This document shows positions 33,302 to 44,927 of a stretch of 64,000 bases of DNA, one piece after another. The notes beneath the pieces were generated by a model. The model saw nothing but the letters and a program-made list of their open reading frames with translations, did no database searches and was not told the origin of the DNA. Every line of letters begins with the position of its first letter. Position 1 is the first letter of the stretch. A program made the position numbers and the translations under genes. Source of the DNA: Terebella lapidaria. Taxonomy: Eukaryota > Annelida > Polychaeta > Terebellida > Terebellidae. Location of the stretch: positions 33,172,423 through 33,236,422 of the forward strand of contig OX424566.1 in NCBI GenBank assembly GCA_949152475.1, read 5' to 3'.

Positions 33302-34688
33302 TGTAACGGTTTTGGGGCGTACCCAAAAGTTTCCCCTAGGTAATTCTGTTAGTGTTTTGTGATATTATGGTTAAATAACCGTTTATTAAAATGTATATGT
33401 GTTTAAAGGTTCATACGGTTCCGTATTGTTAATGTTTAAAAGGTTTTCCGTCTCGGAACTTGGTATATTTATGATGTCGGTAAAGCCGGAGACGGAGCCG
33501 GAACCGGAGACGGAACCGGACACGGAGTCGGAACAATGGAGTACAAAAACGTAATGACGTTATTTCCGGAAGGTCATGTGATCAGCCTCGTTTTCGGTTT
33601 AAAAGGTGACGTGTCAGCCACTGATTGGTTCTAGAGTGTTTTTAGAAATCCGGAAAATATCAGTGTTTTGGCGGACTATGACGTCACAATAGGTTGGTCA
33701 CGTGACATGGGTCTCAGGTCTATAAAAGCCCCCGCTTCACAGCGGACGGCGGAGTTGGTGTCCTGACGTCGACCTGTGCAGACCCCTTCTCCCATAGCAG
33801 AGTACTCCCTTGTTCCGGATAGAGTCATCCAGATGATAGCAGTTAAGTCTTCCGACTGTGCACTTGGAAAATAAACATGAAAACTTCAACCGAGTTGTTT
33901 TTCCGTGTTCGTTAGGGAACTGGAATTTATAATAAAGTTAGTTCACCGGAAAAGAAAGTAATACGGAGTAAAGGGAGATAAGACCACGGTCGGTTAAGAC
34001 CAAGTTGTAACGACGTCTTAGGGTGATCTAAGAACCCAGATCACCGAGGAAGGAGACGGAGACGGAGACGGAGGTGGAATTCAACGGAGCAACTACGGAG
34101 GCGGTATCGGACGGAGCAGTTGCAGAGACGGGAACGACGAAGCAGTTGCAGAGGCGGTACCGGACGACGGAGTTGCAGAGGCAGTACCTGACGGAGCGGT
34201 TGCGGTAACCGGAAGTGAGAACACTTCCGAGATACTCCATTTCAGGTGCAGTCGCAGGTTGCGGTGAGGCGGAGCCAACCGGAGCAGTTTGCAGTGAGGC
34301 GGAACCTGGCAGAGCGGTTACAGTATTCGGAAACGGCAACGTTCCCGGATTCTCATTCCAGGTGCAGTCGCAGTTGCAGTAAGGCGGAAAACGACGGAGC
34401 TGTTGCAGTAAAGCGATATCCCGACGGAGCAGTTGCAGTACCCGGAGACGGAAACGCCTCCGGATTCTTACGTTACAGGTGCAGTTGCAGATTAGCAGTC
34501 TGGCAACGGTTAAGAGGTCCATTCCAGACCACGCTACCAACCTTAGAGACTTCTAGCCGGAGTTCAACCGTACAGCAGTAGCAGTTTCCCGGAGTTTTAC
34601 CATTTCAGCTCCGGTTAAATAACAACTCACCCACCTCCCAAGAAAACCGGTTCATCAAGACGTCACAGAAGGGTGCAAACCCGTTACA
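33302..34688 (+). mobile_element. Solo-LTR-like element, copy 3 (1387 bp)
   Basis: Starts TGTAACGGTTTTGGGGCG and ends GCAAACCCGTTACA. Perfect 4-bp duplications GTAC lie at 33298-33301 and 34689-34692. TATAAAAG at 33721-33728 and AATAAA at 33870-33875 give a promoter and polyadenylation arrangement expected of an LTR, though some 800 bp follow the signal, which is long. That part is built of degenerate GCAGTTGCAG/GCGGTACC repeats. The 8-base inverted ends would also suit a DNA element, but LTR fits better. Confidence 0.85.
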
Positions 34689-34692
34689 GTAC

Positions 34693-35254
34693 TTTTGTTA
34701 TATTTAAAAAAAATTTAACTCAAATAACTCCAAAATTACAGAAACATACACTTTTGCCATATATATGTATTGTACATATCAATTTTACACACTTCTGTGT
34801 TTTTACATTTACAGAATTGCATCTGGGGAACATGTGTGTTCAACTTACACGCCTGTTATATCATGTTGTATTCAACTTTGATGGTCAAATATCTTTGAAA
34901 TATCATATGTCACATCATGTTTCAACAAATCATTTATTGTAATTTAATAAAACATAGTCTTTTGAAGGGTATGTATCAATTTGGTCTCAATTTTCGTCAT
35001 GATAGAAGCTTATATTAATGAGGTATTGCATCCATTTGTAACATTCTGGCTGAACGAGGAAACTGACACCTAGATAGTGTAATTTTAAGCTGAATGAGGT
35101 TTGTCACATGACAGACAAACAGAAAACATGTCCTCTTTCTACTTGTATTTGTAACGAAATAACTGGATTGTTCTTATGTCACATTACATACAGAGAGACA
35201 GATACCTTGTCCTTATGTTACTTGTATTCGTAACAAAAGGACTGGATTGTAGTT
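34693..35254. other. No recognised gene
   Basis: AT-rich. Two copies of an approximately 80-bp direct repeat carry TTGTATTYGTAAC and ACTGGATTG (about 35143 and 35223). Confidence 0.45.
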
Positions 35255-35786
35255 ATGTTCTCCAAGAGTGACACAGACATTGGATTCGTCAGTCTCGTCA
35301 AGCACGAGATCAACTTGGAGAATGAGATTCCATTCAAACAACGTTATAGAAAGATACTAGAAGTGTATGATGAGGTCGGGGAACATCTGAAGGGCCTTCT
35401 GGACACAAACGTCATCTTGAAGTCACACAATGCATGGGCTTCGAATGTTGTACTTGTTCGGAAGAAGGACAAATCCCTGCAACTGTGCGTTGATTATTGA
35501 CAGTTGAATGCCCGCACCGATGAAGACTTCTATGCATTGCCCGGGATTGATGAAATCCTAGAAGGACTTGCTGGATCATGGTACTTGAGTGTCTTGGACA
35601 TGAAGTCAGGGTGCCACCAGACAGAGATCCAAGAGGAGCACAAAGAGTGCACAGCTTTACAGTCGGCCTGTTGGGATTCTTCTTGTACACCAGGATGCCT
35701 TTTGGCCTATCAAATGCTCCGGCGACATACCAGAGTCTGATGGAGGAGTGCCTAGGTGACCTAAGTCACCATATTTGTCACATATA
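35255..35786 (+). pseudogene. Gypsy reverse transcriptase fragment cut off by a Tigger relic
   Basis: N-terminal RT with PFKQRYRKI, WASNVVLVRKKDKSLQLCVDY, then an in-frame TGA (35498-35500), then LPGIDEILEGLAGSWYLSVL and, after a frame change, MPFGLSNAPATYQSLMEECL. Similarity ends just before the catalytic YxDD box, at the start of the Tigger remnant. The family differs from Gypsy-A. Confidence 0.85.
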
Positions 35787-37470
35787 CATTGAAACCTCAA
35801 TATTAAGGTCAGTGAGCAGACTGACCTCAAATGACCTGATTAGTGGGGTGACCTTATTAGTGAATACAACCTCCAAAGAGATATTTATAGGAACACACTC
35901 ATGTAAAGATAATCATTAATTTTTATTAAAAGGAAATTGTTGCATTACATTGTTTGTCAACGAAAAAGAAATTACTTCAAAATTGGGCAACAATTGTTTG
36001 CACGAACATTCAGAAGATTTACACTTCAAAACAAAACAGAATATTGTCAGATTGGCACTGTTAATGTCAATTGATTTTCGAGAAAAAGTCCATCTTTGAT
36101 TGCTTTCCCTGGATTCCACCTTGATAATTTGTCCCGCGAGCTGGTCCTCTGCATTGGCGAAAGTTTGCCACAAGTCGAGTCCCTTTGAAACACAAAACAG
36201 TTTCAGTCTGGCAGCAATGGCAGTGGCGTCTTCCAATGTTATGTCATCTCTTTCGGCTGGAACACTGACATCCTCTTCTCCCTCAGAGTCGGGATGCACA
36301 TCTGAAGTCGTGCTGTCTGCCACAAAAAGCCTCACTGTCGATGTTGACATACTCCAGTGGGTCAGTGATGATGTCAGTGAGGTCAAATGAGCGAACGCAA
36401 GCCAAAAGTTCTGAGAGGGAAATGTGGTCTTCAGGGTCATCGTCAGTGGGAGGTAAGGGTGCCGAGGGCGAGGGGAAGCCAGCCTTCACAAAACACTTGG
36501 TGATGGTTGTGGTTTTGATGGCCTTCACGGAATCTGCTATCCAATGGACTGCTTCGAGCACATTTATGGCCTTTACCAGATGGGATGATGTGAGATTTTT
36601 GTCTATCTCAGTCAAGAGCTTGCGGACCACACATTGCCAGTATTGCAGTTTGAAGGCCTGAATTATCCTGTGATCCACTGGCTGCAGTACAGATGTGGTG
36701 TTTGCTGGGAAAAACGCTAGCTTGACATTTGACATTTATCATATCGCGAGGGTGGCTTGGTGCGTTATCCAATAATGGCAAAACCTGACGTTTTTTGGCG
36801 ACGCATCTTCTTGTTAAAATCCCCAAGCCAGGTCCTGAAGATGTCAGATGTCATCCACGCCTTGCCGTTGTGTCGCCATGTGACTGGTAGCTGGGTGTCG
36901 GGGTTTAGGTTGCGGAAGCAATGCGGCTTTGCTGCTTTCCCTATCACGAGGGGGTGAAACATTCGCCAGTCATGCTGCACGCGAGACACAGTGTGAGTCT
37001 TTCCTTTGATTGTTTGCCGCCTGCACATTCCTTTAACTGCCAGCGTATGGCCGGGGAGTGTTCGAAAAACAACACTCGTCCATGCTCCAAATGTCTTTGG
37101 GATCGTATCCACCGCAGATGCCAGTGACTTTTTCTTTCCAATCAGAAACGACCTCGCTGCGCTCTCCACAAATCACCGCGCTTGAAATGTTGTGGCGAGC
37201 CTTGAATCGATCGAGCATTCCATTCGAATCTGCAATTTGTTCAGGGGTTGGTGTTTCCCACTGATTTATTTGTCCCATGGCACAAGAGAGTTCACCGTCA
37301 ACGTGTTTGTCACCAACATATCCGAGCGTTGGTATGTTGGCATGCCGTGTACTTCGATAACGGTCCCTGTGGGTCCTCTGTCGGCGGCTCTCAGCCTTGA
37401 GGACGGCCGTTAGTGCTACACTATGTGTAGCAAAAGTGAACACACAGTTTATCAGCAATGGGGTCAGGTT
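35787..37470 (-). pseudogene. Tigger/pogo-type DNA transposon relic (transposase, minus strand)
   Basis: Minus-strand pieces in several frames: DNA-binding and helical region with FKARHNISSAVICGE (ORF 37458-37033); first catalytic Asp in WSMDECCFSN; PLVIGKAAKPHCF and WMTSDIFRTWL (ORF 37169-36765); second Asp in PLLDNAPSHP (36826-36608 frame); then VKLAFFPANTTSVLQPVDH and FKLQYWQCVVRKLL (ORF 36735-36283). The order and motifs are those of Tigger/jerky-type DDE transposases in the Tc1/mariner group. The left end, CATTGAAACCTCAATATTAA at 35787, looks like a terminal repeat. I could not find its right partner, so that end is truncated. Confidence 0.85.
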
Positions 37471-37498
37471 GGCCGTTTATGAACTGTGAAATCACAGT

Positions 37499-38078
37499 TC
37501 ACTGTCGTGATTCTGGCGTGACGTCATCAAAGACTTGCTCAGCCAGAGCTTGAAGCCGTTTGAGATATTGTTCTGCGTCCCCCTTCCGTTCTTGTTTGAG
37601 GAACGGGAAGTCGTCACGTTTGGAATGTTGGCATGACGTGGGCTCCCAGCCCTCTAGGAGTCGGTGACGGAACTTCTCCCAGGGTGTCTCTACCGGGATG
37701 TTCAGGGCAATCGCTTCCGCACGGCCGCGCAGCGTGATTCGGAAGGTTCCAGTTTTGTTAAGGTCGGAATTCGTGAAAGCAGCAGTGAATTGCTCGTAGC
37801 TCTAGATGTACTGGGTGAGATTAGCGTCTTTGAACGTCGCATGCGATTGAGCCGTTATAGCCACAGCTAACGTTCGGGGCTCAGACGTGAGTCTCTTGGG
37901 CGTGGGCATATTGGTGCTCACTGAAGTCGGCATAGTCGTGACGGAGGCAGCCGGTGTCGTGGCAGCCAGAGCAACTGGGGTCGTAGTAGTCAGAGCTGTC
38001 TGGGTCGTGTTAGCGGGGGCAACAGGCGTGGTCGTAGCGAAGGAGGCGGGCGAGGCGGCGGGTGGTGTCGGAGCTTAG
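37499..38078 (-). pseudogene. Gag remnant of Gypsy-A copy 2
   Basis: Minus-strand frame from 38078 to TGA at 37499-37501, broken once by TAG at 37802-37804. A Thr/Ala/Pro-rich linker leads to a retrotransposon gag core: FRITLRGRAEAIALNIP, TPWEKFRHRLLEGW and DAEQYLKRLQALAEQVF. It assigns a gag to the family whose 3' half lies at 1-8596. The segment ends at a small palindrome (GAACTGTGA, AA, TCACAGTTC; 37480-37499), where the rest of the element is lost. Confidence 0.75.
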
Positions 38079-39104
38079 CCGGGGTTGTGTAGCACATGCG
38101 CGACAGGGGCCGTTTGGCTGTATTGTGGCGACACCCATGGTACTCCGATTGAGGATGGGATACCAGCCGGTGGAGGATATCGGTATACCAAACCGTGCGG
38201 GGTCACAATAAGATACACAACTCCATTTCGAGCACCGTGATATCAGATATCTGCTATTCCATTCGGAACGCCACCATATCCGATGAGAGGGTTATTGTAT
38301 CCGATACCCGCTACTCCATTTGGAACGCCACTATATCCGATTGGTGGGTTCACGCAGCCGACTTGGGGGTTATGGTATCCAACTGACTGACAGATCGGCC
38401 GTCCGATCATGGGTGGCAGTCGGTGCGCAGTTGGGCGCATGTGCCGGAGGTTGACATGTCGAGGTCATGAGGTCGGCGACTTGACGTGGATGGTGGTTGC
38501 CCCGGTCACGCTTGTCGCAGGGGCGCTGTAGTCGTGGTGGTAGTCATCATCGGGATGCTCCCTGTGGTTGATCTCGCTTGGCTGGGTCGGACATACTCCA
38601 TCATGGTCAGCTCGGTCAGTATACCTGAGTACACCATTGGTACTGGGTCGTGTTGTGCTGGCGTCATGTGCAATACGACCCAGTACCAATGGTGTGACAG
38701 CTATGTCACAATGTCAGTATCACAAACCCACTGTCTTATCCAAGAGTTACTCGGTGGATGCGTAACCATTGACGTATCCAGTGTTACAGGCCAGACACTC
38801 ACCGAGGAATGTTCTGGGTCAGCACGATCACACACACTCGTTCGTTGGCGAGAACGAGTATAGTCTTTGTCAGCAAAGTCACTTGATAATTTCTGGGTCG
38901 TTCTGGCTGGCGTGGCCGAGTACGACTGCACGTGCGCATTGATAATGTCACTCACAGTGTGCAGGGGGCTAGCAGATCTTCGTCCAGGAATGCTCCGATC
39001 TGGTCGGCGGGTGGCGAAGACGATATCAGGGACGACTGGTCACCAATAGATTCGAATAGACCGGTCGGTTGTTGCTCCTGCAACGGCGGGACTGTATCGC
39101 TCAT
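38079..39104 (-). pseudogene. Gag N-terminal region of Gypsy-A copy 2, frameshifted
   Basis: Begins with ATG at 39104, about 168 bases after the PBS, and reads MSDTVPPLQEQQPTGLFESI to a stop at 38952-38954. Similar composition continues in other frames, including Tyr/Gly/Pro repeats (GYSGVPNGV, GYGGVPNGI; 38243-38440) and a His/Asp-rich stretch. No single frame survives. GGGYCG on the plus strand (CGRCCC in element sense) recurs throughout. Confidence 0.5.
38631..38695. other. Perfect 21-bp inverted repeat inside gag remnant
   Basis: Left arm 38631-38651 (ACACCATTGGTACTGGGTCG then T) and right arm 38675-38695 are exact reverse complements with a 23-nt loop. Each arm carries a CGACCC-type hexamer, in opposite orientation. 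Confidence 0.8.
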
Positions 39105-39254
39105 GGCAACTGAGCAGGGGCCGGGAGGTCAGAAGGGCGGATTCAGATTAAACGTCACCTCGTCATCCGTCGGGTCGAACGGCTTGCCACGGGGTGTTCC
39201 CGGGGCCATCGCCATCACTGCCGGTGGGGTCGATTATCCAAGACTGGCTCAGAT

Positions 39255-39271
39255 CCTGGTCGATGGCGCCA
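39255..39271 (-). promoter_or_regulatory. Primer-binding site of Gypsy-A copy 2
   Basis: On the minus strand TGGCGCCATCGACCAGG begins one base after the LTR end (..TTCGTCACA). TGG start and position fit a tRNA primer site. I do not assign the tRNA. Confidence 0.65.
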
Positions 39272-39272
39272 A

Positions 39273-39953
39273 TGTGACGAATATCATTCATAGGCCGATA
39301 TCTCGCCTTTTGTCGAAACGTACTTCGTGTCGTAAGATTGAAAAGGCCGGCAATTTCCAATGAAACAGTTTATTGGGATGATAAAGTCCAATCCTGCTAA
39401 TATACCTCATGCCGACGTTCACACCTTTGTCCAGATGATACTCCGAGTCATATATGTATATTCTGCTATAGCTAGTCCAATTATTTATCACAGTTTATAG
39501 ATTTCTCCTAATACTTTTCTTCACCTATATGAACACGACTATCTTCTTTTACAGATGCTAGACAAGTGCGCGGGGCCGAGTCACATGTGGGGGGAATTTC
39601 CCGCCTTGAGCATACGGGGTCGTGTGATTGGCTGTGTATGTGCTGATCTCATTGAGAGTAGTGGAATTTCCGTGTTCATGTCCTGACATGTTTGGTCACG
39701 TGATCTGGGGGCGGGTGTCTGTAATTTTCCATGTGTTAAAGTATAGGCATGTATGTCAGTGTAATCAGTGCAGGGTGCGCGTGAGCTGTATGGATCGGGG
39801 CCGCGTGGTTGTATGGGGTTTTACATGTATTGATCGTGTATTGATCGTGTGGTGGCCATGTATAATGTGCCGTGTCATGTAGGAGAATGAGTGTTGTCAT
39901 GGAAATGTGGTGCGCGAGAGGGACGGGCCGTTACAGTCGCTAAATATTCTACA
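39273..39953 (-). repeat. 5' LTR of Gypsy-A copy 2
   Basis: 681 bp on the minus strand, from TGTAGAATATTTAGCGAC (39953) to TTCGTCACA (39273), TG..CA ends. It is homologous to the LTR at 7844-8596 (shared CCCGTCCCTCYCGCGCAC block, AATAAACTG signal near 39366-39374, similar terminus). It carries CGGCCC/CGACCC in element sense at about 39574, 39608, 39797 and 39924. Confidence 0.8.
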
Positions 39954-40794
39954 GACATCGTAGACGATCGAGTTATTTGCGGCTTTATAGCAAGCTACTC
40001 TACTATCACGTTTTCCTCCAATGATCTCACGCCCCCACTCCCAATAATCCAGGGTTCGCTTGACCCCCATGAAATGCGTCCAATATACACAACAGAAATA
40101 CTGTTTTCTCTCAAGATTTTATGAGCTTCAGATCACACAGATACGGCACTTTGCTCTGATTGTTGTCAACATGGAATATAATTCAAGATTTTGCAGCATT
40201 AGAGTCTGACACAACTTGTCTGATTGCAAATTGGATATGTACTCCCATATTCTCATTATTCTTTTTGTCCCATAAATTTACATGGAGCACATAATCATTA
40301 GAAACAATTATTACAAGCACACAATTATGAACGCAAATTTAAGAAAAAAAATGTACACATATATGCACGGTAATACTTACTTCCCAATAGTGTTGTAGAA
40401 GTGTGTCCTGGGGCCTCTAACTCAAAGCACTCTTGCCCTTGCGTTAATACTTACGACAACCTCAAGATTTTCTCCCTCTAACTCGACACTGTCTTGGCTT
40501 ATATTGCAATCTTAAATCATAGATTTTTCCTCTTAACTTAATAAGGGAGCTTGGATGTTGGTGTAACGCCATCTTAGCTGCTGCTTTCAAGTGTTTCACA
40601 TAATTTCATTGCAACGACGTGAAAATCGGCGGCGTTTTTCCAAGAGAGGGATTTTCGCGCAAGTAGGAGCTTTGAACTTCAGGCTGATCATAAAATAGTA
40701 AAATGAAACTACAAATTGGACAGGTTAAGTTTAATTAAGTTCAACACACAATTTCGAATTGTTTTTGGCCATATCATTAATTTGGATTGTCAGT
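39954..40794. other. No recognised gene
   Basis: AT-rich sequence. No element boundary noticed. Confidence 0.5.
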
Positions 40795-43650
40795 TCAATT
40801 TGAAATTTAAAACACAATACTAATTGGAACGGACGGCGGATGCCAACTTCTTTCTGGACCGTAGGTATGGTAACCTAAAATATGTGATCTATGTTTGGTA
40901 CATGGAATTCCCCTAATGAATAATGTTTATTTTGCATGCACCCGCACCCCCCTCCGCTATTCAATATGGAATTCCCCCCACATTAATTTAAGCAGACAAA
41001 CCCATATTTCACCAAAAAAAATCAGGATGTAAGCAGAGAGTGTAACATCAATAAGAGGCCGCACTTCCACAAAAATGCGTGACTGAGCAATTCTAAGTCG
41101 AGAAACTCAGGGTGACTTCAATGCCAAGGAACCGCTCCCTCACGGGCGAAGTTCATATTGTTTGCCTTTCCTCCACCGACGAAGTTTCTATTGTTTGTGC
41201 TTGTTACATAGGGCTATAGAGAGAGTGGGGGCTCTTATTGATGTTACACACTTTGATGTAAGTCCGACATGCTATACCGCATTGCTTCCCTAATATTGTA
41301 ATAGTCGCCAACCTGATGATGTTTCAAGGAAAGCTACGTGCTGGTCATGGAAGCCCATGTGGGACAGCGAATACTTATATCCTGCATCAGTAGTTGTTAC
41401 TCACTTTTATTCGACTGTTCCGTGGAATTTTTATCCAGGGTATGTATTGCAATATATGTTAGGCACCCATCTGAGCGTGTCTCTTGGAATACAACGTTCA
41501 GAATGTTCAATACAAAGGATACGACAGACACAATGAATCTGGTCACAGGATTTCTCCCCGAATATTGCGAACGGCCCAATAATATAATCTTGAAAACAGT
41601 TATAAGCCGACATAATATTACTGGAGTGATGATTACTAAAGCTTCATTGTTTTGTTCTTGTTAATGTAATCTTTCAAATAATATATTTGAAAATGACACA
41701 TTTTGTGGAATATATGTGAACTGATCACCAACGCTAGGTAGCCACATGCAGACCTGTTGGCGTCATTCGTATTAAAGTGGAATAATCGGTTTCTGAAATT
41801 CGTTATCAATCAATTGGCTAGCATATATTAGATGATATAGCACCGTTACAACCCCCAAAATGCGTCCGCATGATCCTGCAGTGGGGTTTGAACATACCGT
41901 GAAAAACGCACGATGTGGACGAGTTGTGTACCTATTTACATCTGCGCTAGCATAAACAAAGTCATGAATTTCCCAATATTGTCATTATTTGCAACACAAA
42001 AGAATCAAACGGAATATTTGGGGTTCCACCAGTATGATAGGGCTGCTCTGGGAACAGCTGTTGACCGCCTTCTACCAGAAAACCAAGAACCGATTTAAAC
42101 GAAATGTGGAATACATCTGTCTGCCTTCAGTTCTGTTAAGTTATGCTCACTCCGATGTGGAGCAGGGAATGTAAAGAAATCGGTTGTCGTGTTTTACTGC
42201 AAAGAAACAAAACAAAAACAAATAGTCAAATTAGGTGATTCCAAATGCGATAATTAGGTTTCTATCAAATGTATATATCAACACATTACCGCTTCATATA
42301 GTATTCTGAAGATGTCAAAAAGATGAAAAGCCAGCCCACATACGAGCTGAGATAACAGTCAAGTCTAACTGCTTAGAAGAAAAAAAATCGGGTCCATTTT
42401 GCCTTCAACTCAAGGACTATCCTATTATAGTTTTATGATATCTACATGCTGGGTCCATATACGAACATTTTTCAGATAGCAGCAGTTTCTCTGTGGCACA
42501 AGACATACATGTTTTGCATTTCTTCTCTAAATTCGCAAGCACGTGGTCAGGGTAGCAAAACTAGTCGACAAAGAAACACTCACTGCTTATTATCTAAGAT
42601 TAGGTTTTAAAAAAAAAAAATGTGAAGAAAAATCGAAAAAAAAATCTCACGACCATTTTAAGCTAAGAAATTGTAAGCTCGTCTTCATGAATATTGCTCG
42701 ATTGTACTAGACGTCAACGACATATTCCTCCCAACTCACATTTTTAAAGATATAAATTTGATGCATACATGAACGATTATCTCTCTTATCTCTTCAATAT
42801 TTTTAGGGAAAATATACATATTGTATTATATGAACAATCGTAATATAGTTCCATCCATTTGGCTACATGTAAATTTGCAGGTTTTTTTTTTGTTTTGAAT
42901 CCAGTATCCAATTCCACCAAGATTCTGTAACGTCTGTACGTAAACGCATGATCTTTAGATGATACATGAGATTTTATTTGTGTATTTATAAAAGGCATTC
43001 AAATAATGAAGTTTCTTTTAAAATCTTGGCGTAAAAGGGGAACCCCATCCTCGGGGAGTGGAATTGTATAACGTCGCCTTTCATGTGATGCGGTTCATGG
43101 CATCGCATTTATTTGAGCACGAGTATTCACCCTAGCGTTAAGTAGTTCAAACTTGACATAAAATAAAGTAAAGTTAGTTACGTCGTGGTGGATATAGTTC
43201 TACTTTCAAAATTGATAAGTGTTGAGACTATGTAATTTTTGTACAATCATGTCCCTCTCACTGAATGTGTATAGGCCGATACATACACCCCATGCCTGTA
43301 AACTGACATTTGGAGAAAAGTTACAGATTCCGTACATCAAGAAAAGTTGAAAAACAAGTTTGAAACCAACTGCGCATCTTGAATTATTTGTTTGACATAT
43401 AAAGTGACCCCTAATTTTACCCCTATATATTTCTTTTCTTACTTTGCATACACGCAGCCCACGCAACGATGGTGGGCATCCGGCTCGTCATATTGTACGT
43501 GCAGCATTCCAGGTTCGTTGGAACAATCAATAATACACAAGGTTACTTAGAAGCGGGATAAGTAGCGGGAGAAATTGGCTCCAAATTTTGGCTTAGTAAT
43601 TTGTGGGTAAACCATACAACATTCGTCTCAATGTAACAAGTGATTGTAGG
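40795..43650. repeat. Dispersed or duplicated segment, copy 2
   Basis: Collinear, diverged copy of 24010-26100 with a longer interior (about 2.8 kb against 2.1 kb). Same orientation. It includes the matched blocks listed for copy 1. No coding sequence recognised. Confidence 0.8.
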
Positions 43651-44099
43651 GGTACTCAATATTGATACTGATGCCAAGATCATTGCCACCTACTACACCA
43701 AGAGAACTAAAATCGCAAACTATAGTATATAAGTATTTGATCAGCTCCAAGCCCCCCCCCCCCCCCTTGGCCAGGTAGTCATTGATTTTGTGGCCATGAC
43801 GGAGACACTAGGTGAGAGAAAGGAGTAAATATATTTGATTTATTTTCTACAAAACATTTACAATATAATATGTTAACATAATAGAAGTTATTTAAACACA
43901 TATCCACCAGTAACATGTCAACAATTGCTTAGAGAATCGTTGAACAATGTATTCAATCATGTTAGGATTTTGATTGCTGTTCGGCCCATTTTGACCATGC
44001 AGCATGAGTCAAAAAACACACTCGAACTTCGAGTACATAATAAAATACATATGTATGAGGATTGTACACACACTGGATATAAGAAGTGTGGACCCCGTG
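43651..44099. other. No recognised gene; poly-C run
   Basis: Contains a 15-C run at 43752-43766. Otherwise AT-rich. Confidence 0.5.
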
Positions 44100-44250
44100 T
44101 ATTACGAGACAAACCAGAGTGCTCTGTAAACTCAAATCCGCCATAGTGGTCCCGTTATACAAAAAGGGTAACAAAGCATGTAGTGATAATTATAGGCCGG
44201 TTTCTGTACTGAGTTTTGTTTCAAAGATCTTTGAAAGGATCGCGAATCAT

Positions 44251-44366
44251 GACCCAAGTATCATACACTGCGCCTCAATACTACTGGTCCACTAAATGAA
44301 TACCATTTAATCCGTTTTTAATCCTTATTGAATATAGAGGAAGGCGCAGTGTATGATACTTGGGCC
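44251..44366. mobile_element. MITE M1, copy 1 (116 bp)
   Basis: Inverted repeats CCCAAGTATCATACACTGCG (with CCT following) at 44253-44275 and 44342-44364 are perfect over 23 bp. Flanking 8-mers are CGAATCAT (44243-44250) and GGAATCAT (44367-44374), 7 of 8 matching. It interrupts the non-LTR RT. A second copy lies at 55932-56060. Confidence 0.88.
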
Positions 44367-44927
44367 GGAATCATCTCACTTGTTGTATGAAGACCAGTCA
44401 GGTTTCCGCTCAAATCATTCCACAGACAGGTTGACATGATGGACTATCTTAACCTACAGGCTGACCACAGTAAATACACTGGAATGGGGGGTCCTAGACT
44501 TGTAAAAAGCGTTCGACACGGTGATTCGTTGTATATTGACTAACAAGTTGTCTGCCATGGGTGTAAATAACCAATCATGTAAATAGTTTGAAACATATTT
44601 GTTTAATCGAAAACAAGCAGTTGATGTAAAAGGTACCTACGCAGAATCTATGACCATCACGTGTTGTTCCTTAGGGGTCTATTTTGGGACCTTTATTGTT
44701 CCTGGTTTATATAAATGACATACCTGCGTCCACCGACTGTAAATTTTCTACTATGCTGACGACTCAGCTTTAATTGTATCCCACAAAAATGTTGAAACAA
44801 TTGAAAGTACCCTCACTCGAGAACTACATAACGTATGTGGCTGGCTTATAAACAACAAACTCTCTCTTCATTTGGGTAAAACTGAATCACTTTTGTTCGC
44901 CTCTAGCAGGAAGTTGAGTATTGTAAA

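Noticed and set aside
33990..34600. ORFs on both strands within the solo-LTR-like element
   Set aside because: Low-complexity products of GCAGTTGCAG repeats; frames differ between copies.
36100..37420. Plus-strand ORFs across 36.1-37.4 kb
   Set aside because: They are shadows of the minus-strand Tigger transposase remains.
43752..43766. Poly-C run as an i-motif or G-quadruplex regulator
   Set aside because: A single homopolymer in a non-genic region; length could also be a sequencing artefact.
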